DNA from: Gymnorhina tibicen
Taxonomy: Eukaryota; Chordata; Aves; Passeriformes; Artamidae
Length of the DNA stretch: 64,000 nt
Assembly: GCA_013399875.1 (NCBI GenBank)
Contig: VXAZ01000953.1
Coordinates: 3,285,890 to 3,349,889, forward strand
Reading direction: 5' to 3'
Shown here: one piece after another, positions 39,240-51,440 of the stretch
Position numbering within the stretch: the stretch's first letter is position 1
How the letters are laid out: each line of letters begins with the position of its first letter
Made by a program: the position numbers and the translations under genes
Notes under the pieces: generated by a model
Databases searched by the model: none
Told to the model about the DNA's origin: nothing
What the model saw: only the letters and a program-made list of their open reading frames with translations

Positions 39240-40590
39240 TAGGACGTTACTCATAGCTGGAGGTCATGGATGTTCTTCAGGAAGGACAGGCAGGGGCAAA
39301 GAAAGAAACGTGAGGAGGTTGCATTGGGGTTCCACCACAAACCCCTTGACCAAGAGAAGGAAGTAAATGAGGCTTTTTAAAAACAGCTAACAGAAATCTC
39401 CTTAGTGCAGGCTCTCATCCTCACAGGGAATATCAACCATCCAGACATCTGCTGGGAGGGCAACAGGAAACCTAGGTATGGCCTAGGAACCTCAAAACAC
39501 TGCAGGGATAAAGCAATGCTCTTCGTGCTCACAAACAGAGGGTAATAGTGGTGAATGATGTCACAGAAAGTAATTTGGACCACAGTAACCATACAATCAT
39601 TGAGTTTAAGATCTAGAGAATGTTTGGGAAGATAAACAGCAGTTAATGCTCTGGATTTTCCCAGAGCAAATGTTGGGTTTTTTTAGAGACTTTCTAGGCA
39701 GAATCATATGAGAAAGAAGCTGCCATGAGGGGCTAAGATACCGAGGGAGGCTGACTGATTCTTAAAACAAAATTATTGAGAGCTTAGGAACAAACAATCT
39801 TGTTCAGCAGGAAGACTGGGTATTTCAGCATAGGGCCCATTTGGATAAGCAAGGAACTTCTCAATGAATTAAAATGCAAAAGGAGAGTATACAGGCAGTG
39901 AGACAAGGATAGACATCAAAGGAGGACTGTAGAAACTTTTTGTGGATCCTTGGGGATGAAATAATGAAGACCAAAGCAAACAAGGAACAGAGCAAGAGAG
40001 ATTGGAAACCTCAGCAAGAAACGTCCAGATGGGATTCATTTTAAAAAGTCAAGGCTAAAATATTGCTAGCACATACTCAGCAAATAGAAGGTATGTGAAA
40101 TGCTTCTGGTAACAGCATAGGTCCTAGGGAGAAGTAGCACCAACTAAACAGAAGGTTTTAATATAAAAATGTGCTGAAAATGGTCCTTGTTGCTTTGGGC
40201 AGCTAAGAAAAATGGGGGGAAATCTGACTGGCAAGAGTTTACATCAGCTGTTTACTTGTAGCACTTCTGGCCATTTCTGGAACTGGAGATCAGAGAAAAA
40301 TGATGAGACCAGTCAGAGGTCTAGAAGGTCAAATTTACAGCAAGTATTACCAAAGTTAAATCTATATTTGTGGGATAATAGATGACCAAAAGCAAACACA
40401 GCTATTCATCAATAGCTAAAGGGCAAGGTTGCTAGGGAGGCAGAAGACAAGCTGGAATAAGTATGAGCAAAAGAGGATATTTCCAACTCAGTATCAGGTA
40501 AATTTTACGGCCAAAGCTGCACTGAGTTGTGGAAAAGTTTCCTGATGGCAGAGATGGAAGCTCTCTCTACTTCATTTCACTTGTATGGAG
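39240..40590 (+). mobile_element. Old CR1/L3-type LINE, ORF2 endonuclease part to 3' region
   Basis: At 39325-39610 the plus strand encodes, with only small frame breaks, the later half of a CR1-type endonuclease. It includes ILTGNINHPDICWEG (family form GDFNHPDICW) and LDHSNHTIIEFKI (family form GHSDHEMIEF). Near 39835 it gives PIWISKELLNELKCKRRVY, matching the linker before the reverse transcriptase. Most of the reverse transcriptase is missing or unrecognisable. A 3' region resembling 'ctgtggaa...gtggaagctc' ends near 40565. The central Asp of the endonuclease motif is replaced by Asn, one of many inactivating changes. Confidence 0.75.
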
Positions 40591-41699
40591 GCCTCTGTGC
40601 TGGGTAGCACACAGTGATCTGTGCCAGCCACGGGTGGGAGGTTTTGGAGTCAGGATGTGAGAGAGACAAGGAGAAAATGGTGTCAAGTCCTAAGAAGGGA
40701 ATGGCACTACTACGTTTGATTGCCCTGAGTTTCTGCCTGCCATATGCTCTTCCGCCTTCACCTGAACCAAAACACCCACCAGGGACTGCTGCAAGAAATC
40801 ATGGTTGGGCTCAGAATACAAATCTGATTTCTTGTAACCCTTATTTTTTGGTCTCACTGCAACAGAACTGACTTACATCCATCTAGAATGACATAGCAAG
40901 AGCTACAAGTATCTCCCATGGACCCATTTCTTCTCTCTACACAAGACTGATAGTGAAGTCACTCAGTTCCTTTGCAGTAAAGTCCAATTCAGTCAGACAA
41001 AAGGGACACAAACAGGATTTGGATGAAGATGTTGGAAAGGAGTGAGTAAGAGTGCTGGATATATGGGAGAAGTTAGTACTTCCTCACTGGGGCCATTTGG
41101 GGAGGACAAATCAGAGACTTTATAGACATAGACCCCGGGAGCTGAGACATGCACACCAGGTGAACTGAGTGCTGTGTACGGTCGGGAGAGGATGCATCAT
41201 GATTCCCCAGTCCTGCCCCCTCTCCCCACCACATACACACTGCCCACTAACTTTTTGCATCCTGTCTGCCAGCTCTTCCACGCCGGGCGTGCGACCGCAG
41301 ATTTGACTCTCAACACACACTTCAGAGAGAAATGGCAGCTTTGGACAATTGCAGTCTGTTTAACTGGAAAGCTGTTCTGTCCACGCAGATGGCAAAAGGG
41401 AGGTGATTCCCCCCTCTCCCCCGGCCAGCTCACACCTTGCAGTGCCCCGACTGAGCGCTGAGCTGCCAAGAGAGGAATCCCTCACTCGCCCCTGACAGCT
41501 GCTGAGCCGCTGGAGGGAAGAGCACTTGGTAATGATATGTATGCTTTGCTCTGTCAACACCAAGATCTGTCCCCCTGCTACCCTCCCCAGCCTCACCCTG
41601 CAGCTGGACTCCAGCCAGTGGAAGCCCTTTAGAAAATGGAAATGGATGCGTCTTTCACAGTCATTAGTGCGGATTGTGCTAATGGGATGTCATGATAAA

Positions 41700-41930
41700 T
41701 ACTGACAGTTAGCTGAGGGCAGCAGCGTTCACTGAGACTCCAAATGAGAGGGCAGCAGATGCTACAACAAGCTCCAAGCGCGCCCGTGGAGGGGGAGGAT
41801 GCACTGGGAAGGCAAAGGAAGCTGGCGGGCGGGCGGGCTGGTGAGGAGATAACAGAGCTTGCTGCTTCAAGGTCACCAGCTCGAGAGCAGTCCTGGGTGC
41901 TGGCAGTGCTGCAAACGCAGAGCACGGGGG
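41700..41930 (+). other. Possible non-coding exon ending at a strong donor (tentative)
   Basis: A locally GC-rich segment with several CpG dinucleotides and a (GGCG)n tract (41824-41840) runs into GGG|GTAAGG at 41929/41930. A second donor-like GGG|GTAAGT lies 17 bases later. The composition and donor are compatible with the first exon of a transcript. I have no matching acceptor, TATA box or reading frame to confirm it. Confidence 0.2.
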
Positions 41931-44900
41931 TAAGGGACGCACGGGGGTAAGTGGCTGGGGATTTTGCCTGTTAGGAAGGCGAGGGTCTGAGGGAGCCTCA
42001 GGAGAATCCCAGCTGTTAGCATACGTGTGGGGAGCCTGGGAAGGGCAGGCCAGGGGTGGATGGATCTGCATGGCTGGATCAGGTAAGTGCTACTGGGCAC
42101 CGCTAGCAAGGGTAGCTTCAGGGAAGAGATGAGATGCCCATGTTCAGGGGAGAGGATTACTTGGCTTGCATTATCATTTGAGCTCGCACGCACACGAAAA
42201 GATGAGCTGAGAGCTTCAGTACCTCAGGGAACTGACCAGCATAACTATAGTTAGATAATTATACCATTAAATCTATGCTAATACTACTAAGGCTGGTCAT
42301 GAATTTTTTAACAAACCAGTGTTTCATTGGAAAATACCAACTGATTTTATCAAAGATGAAACTTTTCTCAAGGACAAGGACACTTCAAATTAAAAAAAAA
42401 GAAGACAATAGGAGTCAGAACACTTATCACAGTGAAGTGTTTTCAAGACATTTCTCTCAAAGCAGGATTTCTAAATGTCCATCCATGAATCAGAGAGTCA
42501 AGGGATCTCAAACTGTTCATCGTCCACCCACAGCAGATACTGATCAGTAGGCTGCTAAGGAGCTCTTCCTGATCTCACTGATTTATTTTCACTGATAAAA
42601 ATCTCAAAATAATCTGATATTTATTCTGGTGCAGATCAGAAAATAATTTTTGCATCCTGAAGTCTGGTAAGGCAGGAAAAACTAGTTCACACTCTGCTCT
42701 CAGTATAATTCACCCTCAGGGAGATGCTGTTCTAGAATAAAAGCATTTTCTTACTTTGGAGTAATTACTCTTATTCCAGAACAGATTATGCACACGAGGG
42801 AGTTAAAATAACATAGCTAGAGCAATAACTGCTATTCTACTGCCACACAACTCAACTTCCCAGAATATTCAAGTCTTAGAGGATACAAAAGTACATATGT
42901 AGTCTTTTTCTCATTGAGAGTATTAGCTCTTCTTAGGACAATGTTGCATATAGATGCCCTATTGACAAAATCAGTCTTGTCTGACAAAATCAGAATTGCA
43001 AAGACAGGTGACAGGTGACCCATGACTTACTCGAGGAGATATCATTGACTTTATTCCTTGTGCAGCACAGGTACAAACACATATGCATGCACACATACAT
43101 GGAGCTTGTGCACATTCATGTTCATTTCATATCCCTGACCTGATCATTTGCTGCTTCTGAGATGGAAAGCACAGAAATAGCAATGAGGCCTTTCATCACA
43201 AATGAGACTGCAATAAAGAGTGGGGTACAAGGCCCATGTGGTGTCAGCACATTACATTACACCACCCATCATTTTTCTCCCAATATTTCTCCCTGGAAGT
43301 AGCTCTGAAGACATCACAATAATGACTATTGGCAGGATTTGCGTGGGTGAGGTGCTGAGAGCCAAGCAAGCCCAAAGTCTGCATCAACGTTCGAATCTCC
43401 CACGCAGACTGTCCTCTGCAGTGCTGAGATGAGGTCAACAGATGGGGGAGGATGGAGAGGAAGGGACTTCCATATCAGTGCTCATGAGCTCATCCCATTT
43501 CTTTGCACATAGAGTCTTTCCACTTGTTTCAGGTTGGGTGGCACTGCCTCTAGTCCTTAAAGACAGCCCATCAGCAGGAGTATAAGCCATTGTCCAGAGG
43601 TCTAAAAGCTTTCTGAGCCCTCTTATGTCATTGTCATGTCACACTGGTCTAGTACATCTTGCAATACTCTATTTCAGGACTGAAATAGTTTCATGTTGCA
43701 AAAATGATTAACTGGCCAAGCATTACAAGCACTCAGAACTGACAGCTTAGAAGTTGAGATGCCTTTAACAAAGAGCCCAGCAGAGTGGCCTTTCTATTTG
43801 CTGGTGTAGCACAATACAGCAATCACCAGGAGTCTTTACTTCTCCTACAGTCACATTTGCAGCCTGCTGTCCTGTTCATGTCCTGGTTTTGCCCATGGAC
43901 GCAGACTTCTTCATTGCTGATTGACACAGAAACAGCCTGTCCTCGCATTCAGCTCAGGCTTGAGGTTTTTGCTGTTCCACTCAGCACAGCTGTAATCACC
44001 TTGGCCTGAAGAGCAGTCAGGAGATTTCTAGAAAGCAAAGAATGTTAAATGCACTGAATCTGTAATGTCCAAGCTATCTCCCAAGCAGAAACCTAAGCAG
44101 GATTACACTGGAGTGGTGGAGGCTATTCTTGTTGAGGGAGAGCTTGCAGGCTCAGAGGAAAAGACATTGCGAAGAAAACTGGACATCGTGTACTTCTCTG
44201 CCTTGACAAATTCTGCTTTCTCATCAACAGATTCAGCCCTCCTAAGAGGGAAGGCTCTCCCCAGACTTGGCTACACAGCCTCGGAAGGCTGGCATCAGTA
44301 GCTGACGTACCCAGAGGGCCCCACACGCCATAGAAGGCCGGATGAACAAATATCTAAGTGTTCACCAGCAAAGACCAGCATACATCTTTTTGTGATGCAT
44401 AACCTACAGCAGAAGGCAGATTCTGTTCTAGCAGATGATGATCAAAAGCTTCTGTTGCATTTATGAGATGACTTTGCATGCTTGTGTTGGAGGAGGCACG
44501 TGGCTGACTCAGGGAATCCATAGGGATTTGTGGCTGCCTCTCATTTAAAGACCAAAAATCACAACTAGAGCTGCTACCCAGATCAGAACATCACCACATC
44601 AAGAGACATTTCCTATCTGACCTCCACATGCAGGTCTTTCATACAGCACTTTACAGCTGTGACTACATGGAACTGCTGGCATGCTCAGACTCACATTCAA
44701 GCACTAACCCAGCAAGTGGGGGCACACCAAGTGCAGAAAAGCCCTCCCCAGCCACTAGATGTTGCACGGATGCAGCACTGGATGTTGAAGAGGGCAGTAC
44801 TGCCCTGACATTTGCCTACTTCCGTGGCCGGATGGATGCATGGACTCTGCCCCCCTGTGTCCAGTGCCAGGAGGGAAGGCCAGCCCTGGGGCACATACAA

Positions 44901-47900
44901 CTGACGGCGATTGTGTGTCCCCAGGACAAGCCCATACTGTGTGAGGCAGGTCCCAGCCTGGGCAGGCGGTGCTATTTGACCCTTGCGCGGACCATTCATT
45001 CCCCTCGCACAAAAGAAAGTCTTGTTCAGCTCGATGTCGATGAAAGATGTGGAGCAGAGAGAAGCTCGGAAACAGAAGCCACTTTCTCATATAGCCGAGG
45101 AGATGGGTGACAACTGCCCTCTGTTCTCCACCCCCAGCCTCCCTCCGCCTCCCAGAAGGAACAGACAAAGGACGTGTCACGATCGGCTTTTGGAAAAAGG
45201 ATTTGACATCACTGCCAGTAGAGCGGTTGTGGAAAGCAGGGCCGTTCGCATCCTTCTGGATGCAAGATTAATCTTGGCTGTTAGGAATGGCAGGGCAGAG
45301 AGATCTGCTGTGGTCAGGGTGTGCTGAGTGGCAACATCTCCTCGTCGAGGTCGGGATCCCTATGACAGCGCTTTCAAAACTGCTCGTGCATCAATTCACT
45401 GTAATGGGATGGAGGATCCATCCGTGCTTTCAACTGATAGCTCACTTAAAATTTAGTTTCTTAAAAAGCAGTTACTTACCTTTATGGAAAAGCCTTACGG
45501 AGTTTAATGGAGATGAGACTGACAGAATGGCATAGAAATTATTCTTAAAGCTGACAGTTTAACAGAGAGTGTCTTCCTTTTTTAAGCCATTCTATAGAGA
45601 TCAACCATCAGGATATAGCTCTCTGCTTGACATTAAAGAATGGGTCATAAATCGATCGAAAGGTAAATCATATTTTCCCTTTGCAAAAGTTTTTCAGAGG
45701 GGCAGGACACTGAAGTGCCATTTTTGGGGTACACATGGAGCCCCTCTCCAAACAACTCAGTAGTTCAGGGAGACCAGAAGGACTGGCTGCCTTCAGGTGA
45801 TGGTTATATATCTTCAGGTTTCTCACCTGCTACTGGCATTAGGGAAAACTCAACCTGAATTTGTCATCTGAGCTTGGGATTCTTTAAACTTCTCCATCAG
45901 TACATCACTCCTTCTCACCTCCCTGCTCCCATCCTCTTCTCTCCCTATCACATGGGAACATTCTCTCCTGCTGGGGTGAGACCAAAGCCCGAGACCCTCT
46001 TTAGTTCTGGATTTCTTTAGCTGGTGGGCAGGAGGATCTGAGGAAAGGGAGTCACTCGGGCTCTCTCCAGCCTTTCAGGGACAGACCCCATCCCTAGAGT
46101 GCAAGGTGCATGCAGAAGCAGGCAGTTGCTTCCCCCACACAGAAGGTGTGTGAGGGCTCTGGCCTGCATGCAGCAGCCCTTACACATGCTGTGCCACTGG
46201 CAGCTGATGCCTGGGGGGGTTGCAAGCTCTAAGCCCCTCTGCGGTAATGCTGCCTTGCAGGTGGCCAAGGAAGGAGCAGAGAGCACTGGAAGCACCAAGC
46301 CAAAGCCCTGTCGGAGCCTGTGAGCAGAGTCCTCACAGCGGCTCCTTGCTGCACCTTTGGAGTGGTGCTGCCGAAAGAGCTGCCTCCCAATTGAAGAATA
46401 GCAGATGTGTTTACCACACATCAATCTGTCTCTGTCTGGGTCCTTACCCGGCCCCCATCATCATCCTATTCAAGAGTCTGCAAAGTATTTAAAAATAGCA
46501 TTAACACTAACAATCTCCCTTTCTTTCCTCCCAAGCTTGTAGCAGAAATAGCTTGATTAGTGTACAGTTCTGGTGCTTCAAGGGGGAGAGAAATGAAACT
46601 GCAGAGCTTTGCAGAGTGGCTTTTCAGCCTTCTTCAGGCAGCAACTGCTGGCTGCTTCACTGAAGCACAGGTTCTTCAAAGGATGGCAGATTTTAGATCA
46701 AGGACTGCTTGTTCTGCCACACATATTCTCAGGCAGATTTACAATGAGGAGAGAGAGAGGCTCTGCTGCAGCTTTGGACCTTGGAAGAGATGCACCTGAC
46801 ACCCCTCCCCATCCCCTGCCATTACTCTTTAACCACATCCAGAAGGTTGGCAAGGAAAGGAGTTGGGAAGGGGATCTGTCCTGGGGCAGAGGTGTGGACT
46901 AGGCAGAAGATAGCTCAGCAAGCTCTCTGAAAATACCATCGGGCTGTATGTAGCCTGACCAGGGAGGGGCTTGGCAGGGAAGACTGCTGGTGTCTCATTG
47001 CATCCCTCAGATATGGATTTCAGGGGTGACTTTGAGGGAATAACTTGTCTTCTCAGGGCTTATCCTCCCTCTCAGCAGAAAGGGTGCCACCTTCCCAATT
47101 CACAGAGAAGGTTTTACTCATTTTAATGTGTGTGTGCAGTGTTTTGAGATTTGTATTTACAGAGACTGTGTGATGCCACTACCTAGCAATGCTTCACAGG
47201 CCATGTCAGGTGCGGGCATGACTCCTGTCTGACCTTTTCAGTAGGTTTCCCTCCCAACTCCACATCCCCTGAGTGCCTTCTCCAGGGCTGCTGGCACCTC
47301 TTCCTCACCTTTTGTTTGTGAAATACACCATCCCAGCTGGGAATCAGCAATGGCTCTCTTTGCCTCTCCCCTGCCTTGAGGGCACTGAAGAGTCAAGTTC
47401 TCAGCACAGCTGCTAACAGACGGTCCCAACAGCACAGCATCGCACACATTCCCACAGCAGAGGACACCGACAAAGTCCCCGGTGCCCTGCAGCCAAATCC
47501 CCTGTCAAAAGGAAGGGTGGGAAGTGTGAACAACTCACTCCCCCACTCCTATAAAGTGCCTCAGACACACACTGTACCATGCATCGCTTCTAAGAGCTGC
47601 AACAGGAGGGGTGAGTCAGGAGAGTGGGGAGCAGCTGCAGCCACTCAGCCCAGATGGAGTAAGACCTCGGAAGGCTCACAACGCTGCGGCACAGCTTCTT
47701 CCTTTGCGGCACGAGTCAGTGAACGTTTTCCACAGTGTTTCCTCTCCTGTGACTAACTGCTGCAAGATTCAGGGATGTGGTCTGTGGGTCTGCCTCAAGG
47801 CTGACACAGCATCAGGCCCTTTAGGGCATGGCTGTGAAAAAGCAAGAAAAGCAAATTGCGGGAGTAAATTGCGCACAGATTGCAACTGTAAGCTACTCTC

Positions 47901-49100
47901 TCCAGCAGCATCTCTCCCAGGATCTTGAAGCACTTATCACTTGGGAAGGAGCTTAGCTTAGTGGCAACCTCAGGATGGAGATTTTATGGAGTTTCACATC
48001 ATGTTGTACTTTGGGCGGAGGAACTGTGGGCAGACAAGGGCAGATGGCCTAGGAAAGTATAGCATGCCAGGGAAGAGCTGCCAACCAGAGCACTGCAGTG
48101 TGGATTGCTGCATATGTCTGTGCTGGACAGAGCTGTGGTGGCAGTGGAAGGAGGAAGGTCTTACCAGGGCAGCAACCCCACTGCAGTGTGGCTAGGAACA
48201 CAGACTGCCCCAGCCACTGCCTTCAGGAGGGATAAAGAAGACTGTAGCACACTGGATACTCCACTGTCTCCTCCAACATATCTACTGTGGATGGTCTATC
48301 CAAGAAAAATATCTCTGCACAGACCCACCTGTCCCAGAACTGAGTCTCGTTTCTGAAATGTGCAGCTTTTGTCAGGAGCCAGCTCTGACTGGGGGATGAG
48401 GGGAAGCATCCTCCTCCACTGCCAACCCTCAGTCCCCCCAGTCCAACCATAGGACAGACTGACTAAACTGTGGCTCTGTGTGTAGCAGCAAAACAGCCAT
48501 GTCAAAGGTTGTGTACATAAAAAGGGAGAGCCTGGAGCGTGAGTAAGCAAAGCCTAAGTGGTTTGGGCTACCAGAGTTTCCAGCAGCCTTGGATCTGATC
48601 TCTTCCTCATGCTTTTCCACTCCAGAGAGAACCCCAGAAGTTAAAGTCCTTAAACAACCTCTCCTAGAGAGATCCCAGGGTTAGGGTGTTCACCCAAGGA
48701 TTGCCTGCAGCTCACTAACCACCCAAGATGCCTGTGGTTAATAATCAGTCAATTATCTCCTCCCCAAGTTCTTTCCCCAGCTGCAGGAGGATAAAGCCTC
48801 TGCCTTATCCCAGGGAATGCTGAAAGACTCAATGCCTTGCAGGCACAGGCAATCAATTTCTTTGGTGCGGATTTTCCCAAAATCAAGGTGCTGCAAAGCT
48901 GGAACAACCCAGCTAACTCATCCTTGGAGCAGGGTAATGCTTCTGCCAGTAGTGTAAGAGGAATTCAGGCTTCTGCTGAGCCATCTGTGGGGAAGCATCT
49001 CGCCATTTCCTGACACCCACATGTTGGCTTTCATCCACGAGCACACAGAACCCTTCTGGGCTGACCGTACAACCTGGGGACTTCACGCCTCCAACACTGA

Positions 49101-49136
49101 GGATGGCTGGGTGGATGGATGGATAGATGGATGGCT
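49101..49136 (+). repeat. Imperfect (GGAT)n tetranucleotide repeat
   Basis: About eight units of GGAT/GGCT/AGAT make up this short, interrupted simple repeat. Confidence 0.8.
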
Positions 49137-50229
49137 CCCATTAAGGGCAGCCTGGGATGCCAGAGCAGAATAGTGCCATCCCTCAATACACTTGCAAGAG
49201 CAGCACTTTGTGCCCTCCCCTCTAGCTGGGTGAGAGATGCAGAAGGACACAGCCAGTGGGTCTGCACGGCTATCAGCACAGCAGTGGTGAGCATGGCCAT
49301 AGTCCTGCTGGGCACTGAACACATCTGCTTGGAATGTCCCCTTGGCAAAGGGAGAAGCAGGTGAGAAAAGGCACCGGCACTGGCCTGCTGCTTTGCCTGT
49401 GTTGGGTTCACCTCTGTGTTCCACATTGTAAATGTCATTTGGGCTGTAAAATATCATTTGATGTCTTTCTTTCCAAGGTGTTTTCAGCAATGCCTGCTCC
49501 AGAAAGAAACGTGGCCAAGACCTGACATCTAACCTGAGAAGACAGACTTCTCTTGTTCTTCTCCAAGAGCCTTTGCCAGGCAAGGATCTCAAAATATTTT
49601 GCCCTGCTTACTGCATCCCACGGCAGGAGCTTTGTTACCTGAAGCCAAATTTGATCAACAAGTCCCCACCTGAACCTGGGACTGTGCTACCTTCTGTGCC
49701 TCATGGTTTGCTGAGAGCTGTTTTGCTGAAACCTCTTCAGGAGAAACTGCTGGAATATGGCAGTCACAACTCTCAGAAGGGTAAGGGAGGGATAGATGTG
49801 TGCTGGGCAGCCCAGTGCAAGAAGTCTCCTACAGCAGCGCTGAGGTGTGACAGCCATCACTTCTGCCCTCTGTGCATCCAGCCCCAGCTGGGAGGCTGAA
49901 GGAAGAGCTGCTTCTCATATCCCCGTTCAAGCAGCGTGGTGACTTTATTATGGCCGAGAGACAGCTCCTAAGGGAGGCAGGCAGGGGAAAATTGAAGCGG
50001 GCGGTCTTGTGCTCCCTCTTAACCTGCTCCGAGGCAGAGGCCGCCAGACAAAGCACTGGCTGTGGCTGTTCATGTGGCCAGAGCAATGAATGGCCCAGCG
50101 GCTGCTGCAGTGGGAAGCGGCTGCACCAACACCACCATCATCCCACCTCAGGTAAACTGAGGCACGCAGAGGCGATGTGCGCATCAAGCAGCAAGCGGGG
50201 GGACCAAATCCCAGAAGCACTGTAGCCGC

Positions 50230-51440
50230 TGGCTTCGGGCTGCGACTCCCTAGGTTGCCTTATCGATAGCCAGCCCGCACGGGCTGTAGCTATGGCAGGT
50301 AGCTCCTTGAAGCAGCCGGAGCGGGAAATCACTCCAGCACCAGTCAGCAGGAAAGCGAGACCCCCGGGACGGGCAAAAAAAATCCCGGCCCCTCGCCTTC
50401 GGTGGGAAGAGCAGCGGCCGGCCTGGGGCAGGGAACCCGCCCCCTTCGAGGGTGCCCGGCCCCGCTGCGGGCGGCGGGGGCAGCGCTGCGGCCGCGCCCG
50501 GCCCCGCTCGCCTTTCCCCCTTTTCCCGGCTCGGGTCGCCTCCTCGCCGCTCCTTCCCCCTCGCTGGCTCCGCGCTCGCCCCTTCCCCGCTTAAGGTGGC
50601 CCCGCGGGATGCGCGGCGCGCAGGAGCCGCTGCGGGCGGCCCTCGGCGCTCCCCCCACCCCCGGCACAGGGTGGCCTTAAATCGGCTCCGAGCCGCGCGT
50701 AGCCGCATCGCCGGCGCCGTCTGAAGGCGGGCGCCGCCATCCGCCGGCAGCGCCGACGGGCCGGTCCCGGTGCCGGTCCCGGTGCCGTTCCCAGGGCGCA
50801 GGGAGGACACGCCTCCGCCCGGCGGCGGGCGATGCTCCCCCGGCAGCCCCCGGCGCGGTGCCGCCCCGCGACCGGCTCCCCGGCGTCTCCGCCGTGACCG
50901 GCCCATCTCGCCAGGTAAGCGGGAGACCCTGCGCTCGGGCACCGGGGCTTTGGGGGTGGGAGCAGCGCCGGGGATGCAGCGGTGACCTTGCGGTCCCCCG
51001 GCGCTTGGCGCTGGAGGGGTGCCCTGCCCCGCGACCGGCAGCTGTATCCCCGAACTTCATCCCTGCTCAGCGCCCGAACCGCGCTGAGCGCTTCACAGGG
51101 AGCCCCTGTCCTTGCATCCCCCCACAGCTTGGTCCGGACACCTTCCAGAGGAGAGACATCCCGCTCCCAGGCTGGAACTTCCCAGCTGTGGGGAGATGCT
51201 CCCGTTCCTGGTGTGTGTCTACCCGGGAATCTCGCCGCCGGGATCTCCGAGCGAGGGTACCCAAACGCGGGTCCCGGGCACACCGCTGCTCCCGGAGAGG
51301 TTTTATTGCGCCTCTTGGTGACAAATACCGGAGAAGCCAAACTACAGAACGGCGACGGGGTTTGTGTGCAGGCACGGGTAGCCTCGCTGGGAACCGACCC
51401 CAAGTGGGCGTCCCTGTGAGGGGCTCTGGAGAGGTGGATT
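50230..51440 (+). promoter_or_regulatory. CpG island promoter
   Basis: This 1.2-kb block is by far the richest in G, C and CpG in the window, with CG dinucleotides in nearly every line from 50330 to 51380 while the flanks have very few. GC-box-like words (GGGCGG, CCGCCC, GGCGGGGG) are abundant, for example at 50443-50480 and 50815-50830, and there is no TATA box in the core. Unmethylated islands of this kind mark gene starts in birds and other vertebrates. The strong plus-strand donor at 50914/50915 indicates transcription to the right, though such promoters often fire both ways. Long open frames here (for example 50591-51505 minus, 50858-51568 plus) result from the scarcity of AT-rich stop codons and should not be taken as genes. 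I cannot identify the gene. Confidence 0.85.
50700..50914 (+). other. Probable non-coding first exon (5' UTR)
   Basis: Within the CpG island the sequence CTCGCCAG|GTAAGCG gives an almost ideal vertebrate splice donor, placing the exon end at 50914. The start is unknown and set arbitrarily in the island core. The last ATG before the donor (50832-50834) opens a frame of only 21 codons, stopping with TGA at 50895-50897. The exon therefore seems to be 5' UTR with a short upstream open frame, which often dampens translation. Coding would begin in a later exon to the right, possibly beyond the window. A 12-base tandem (GGTCCCGGTGCC) lies at about 50759-50790. Confidence 0.5.

Larger units (their letters stand above)
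40591..50229. other. Gene-free stretch, somewhat GC-richer, no confirmed exon
   Basis: GC content rises toward the CpG island. Frames such as 44628-45110 (plus, 160 codons), 46017-46424 (minus) and 49083-49592 (minus, 169 codons) have overlapping rivals on the other strand and no domain I recognise. A duplicated splice-donor motif lies at 41922-41951 and a small GGAT repeat at 49101. No transposon relic is evident. Confidence 0.4.
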
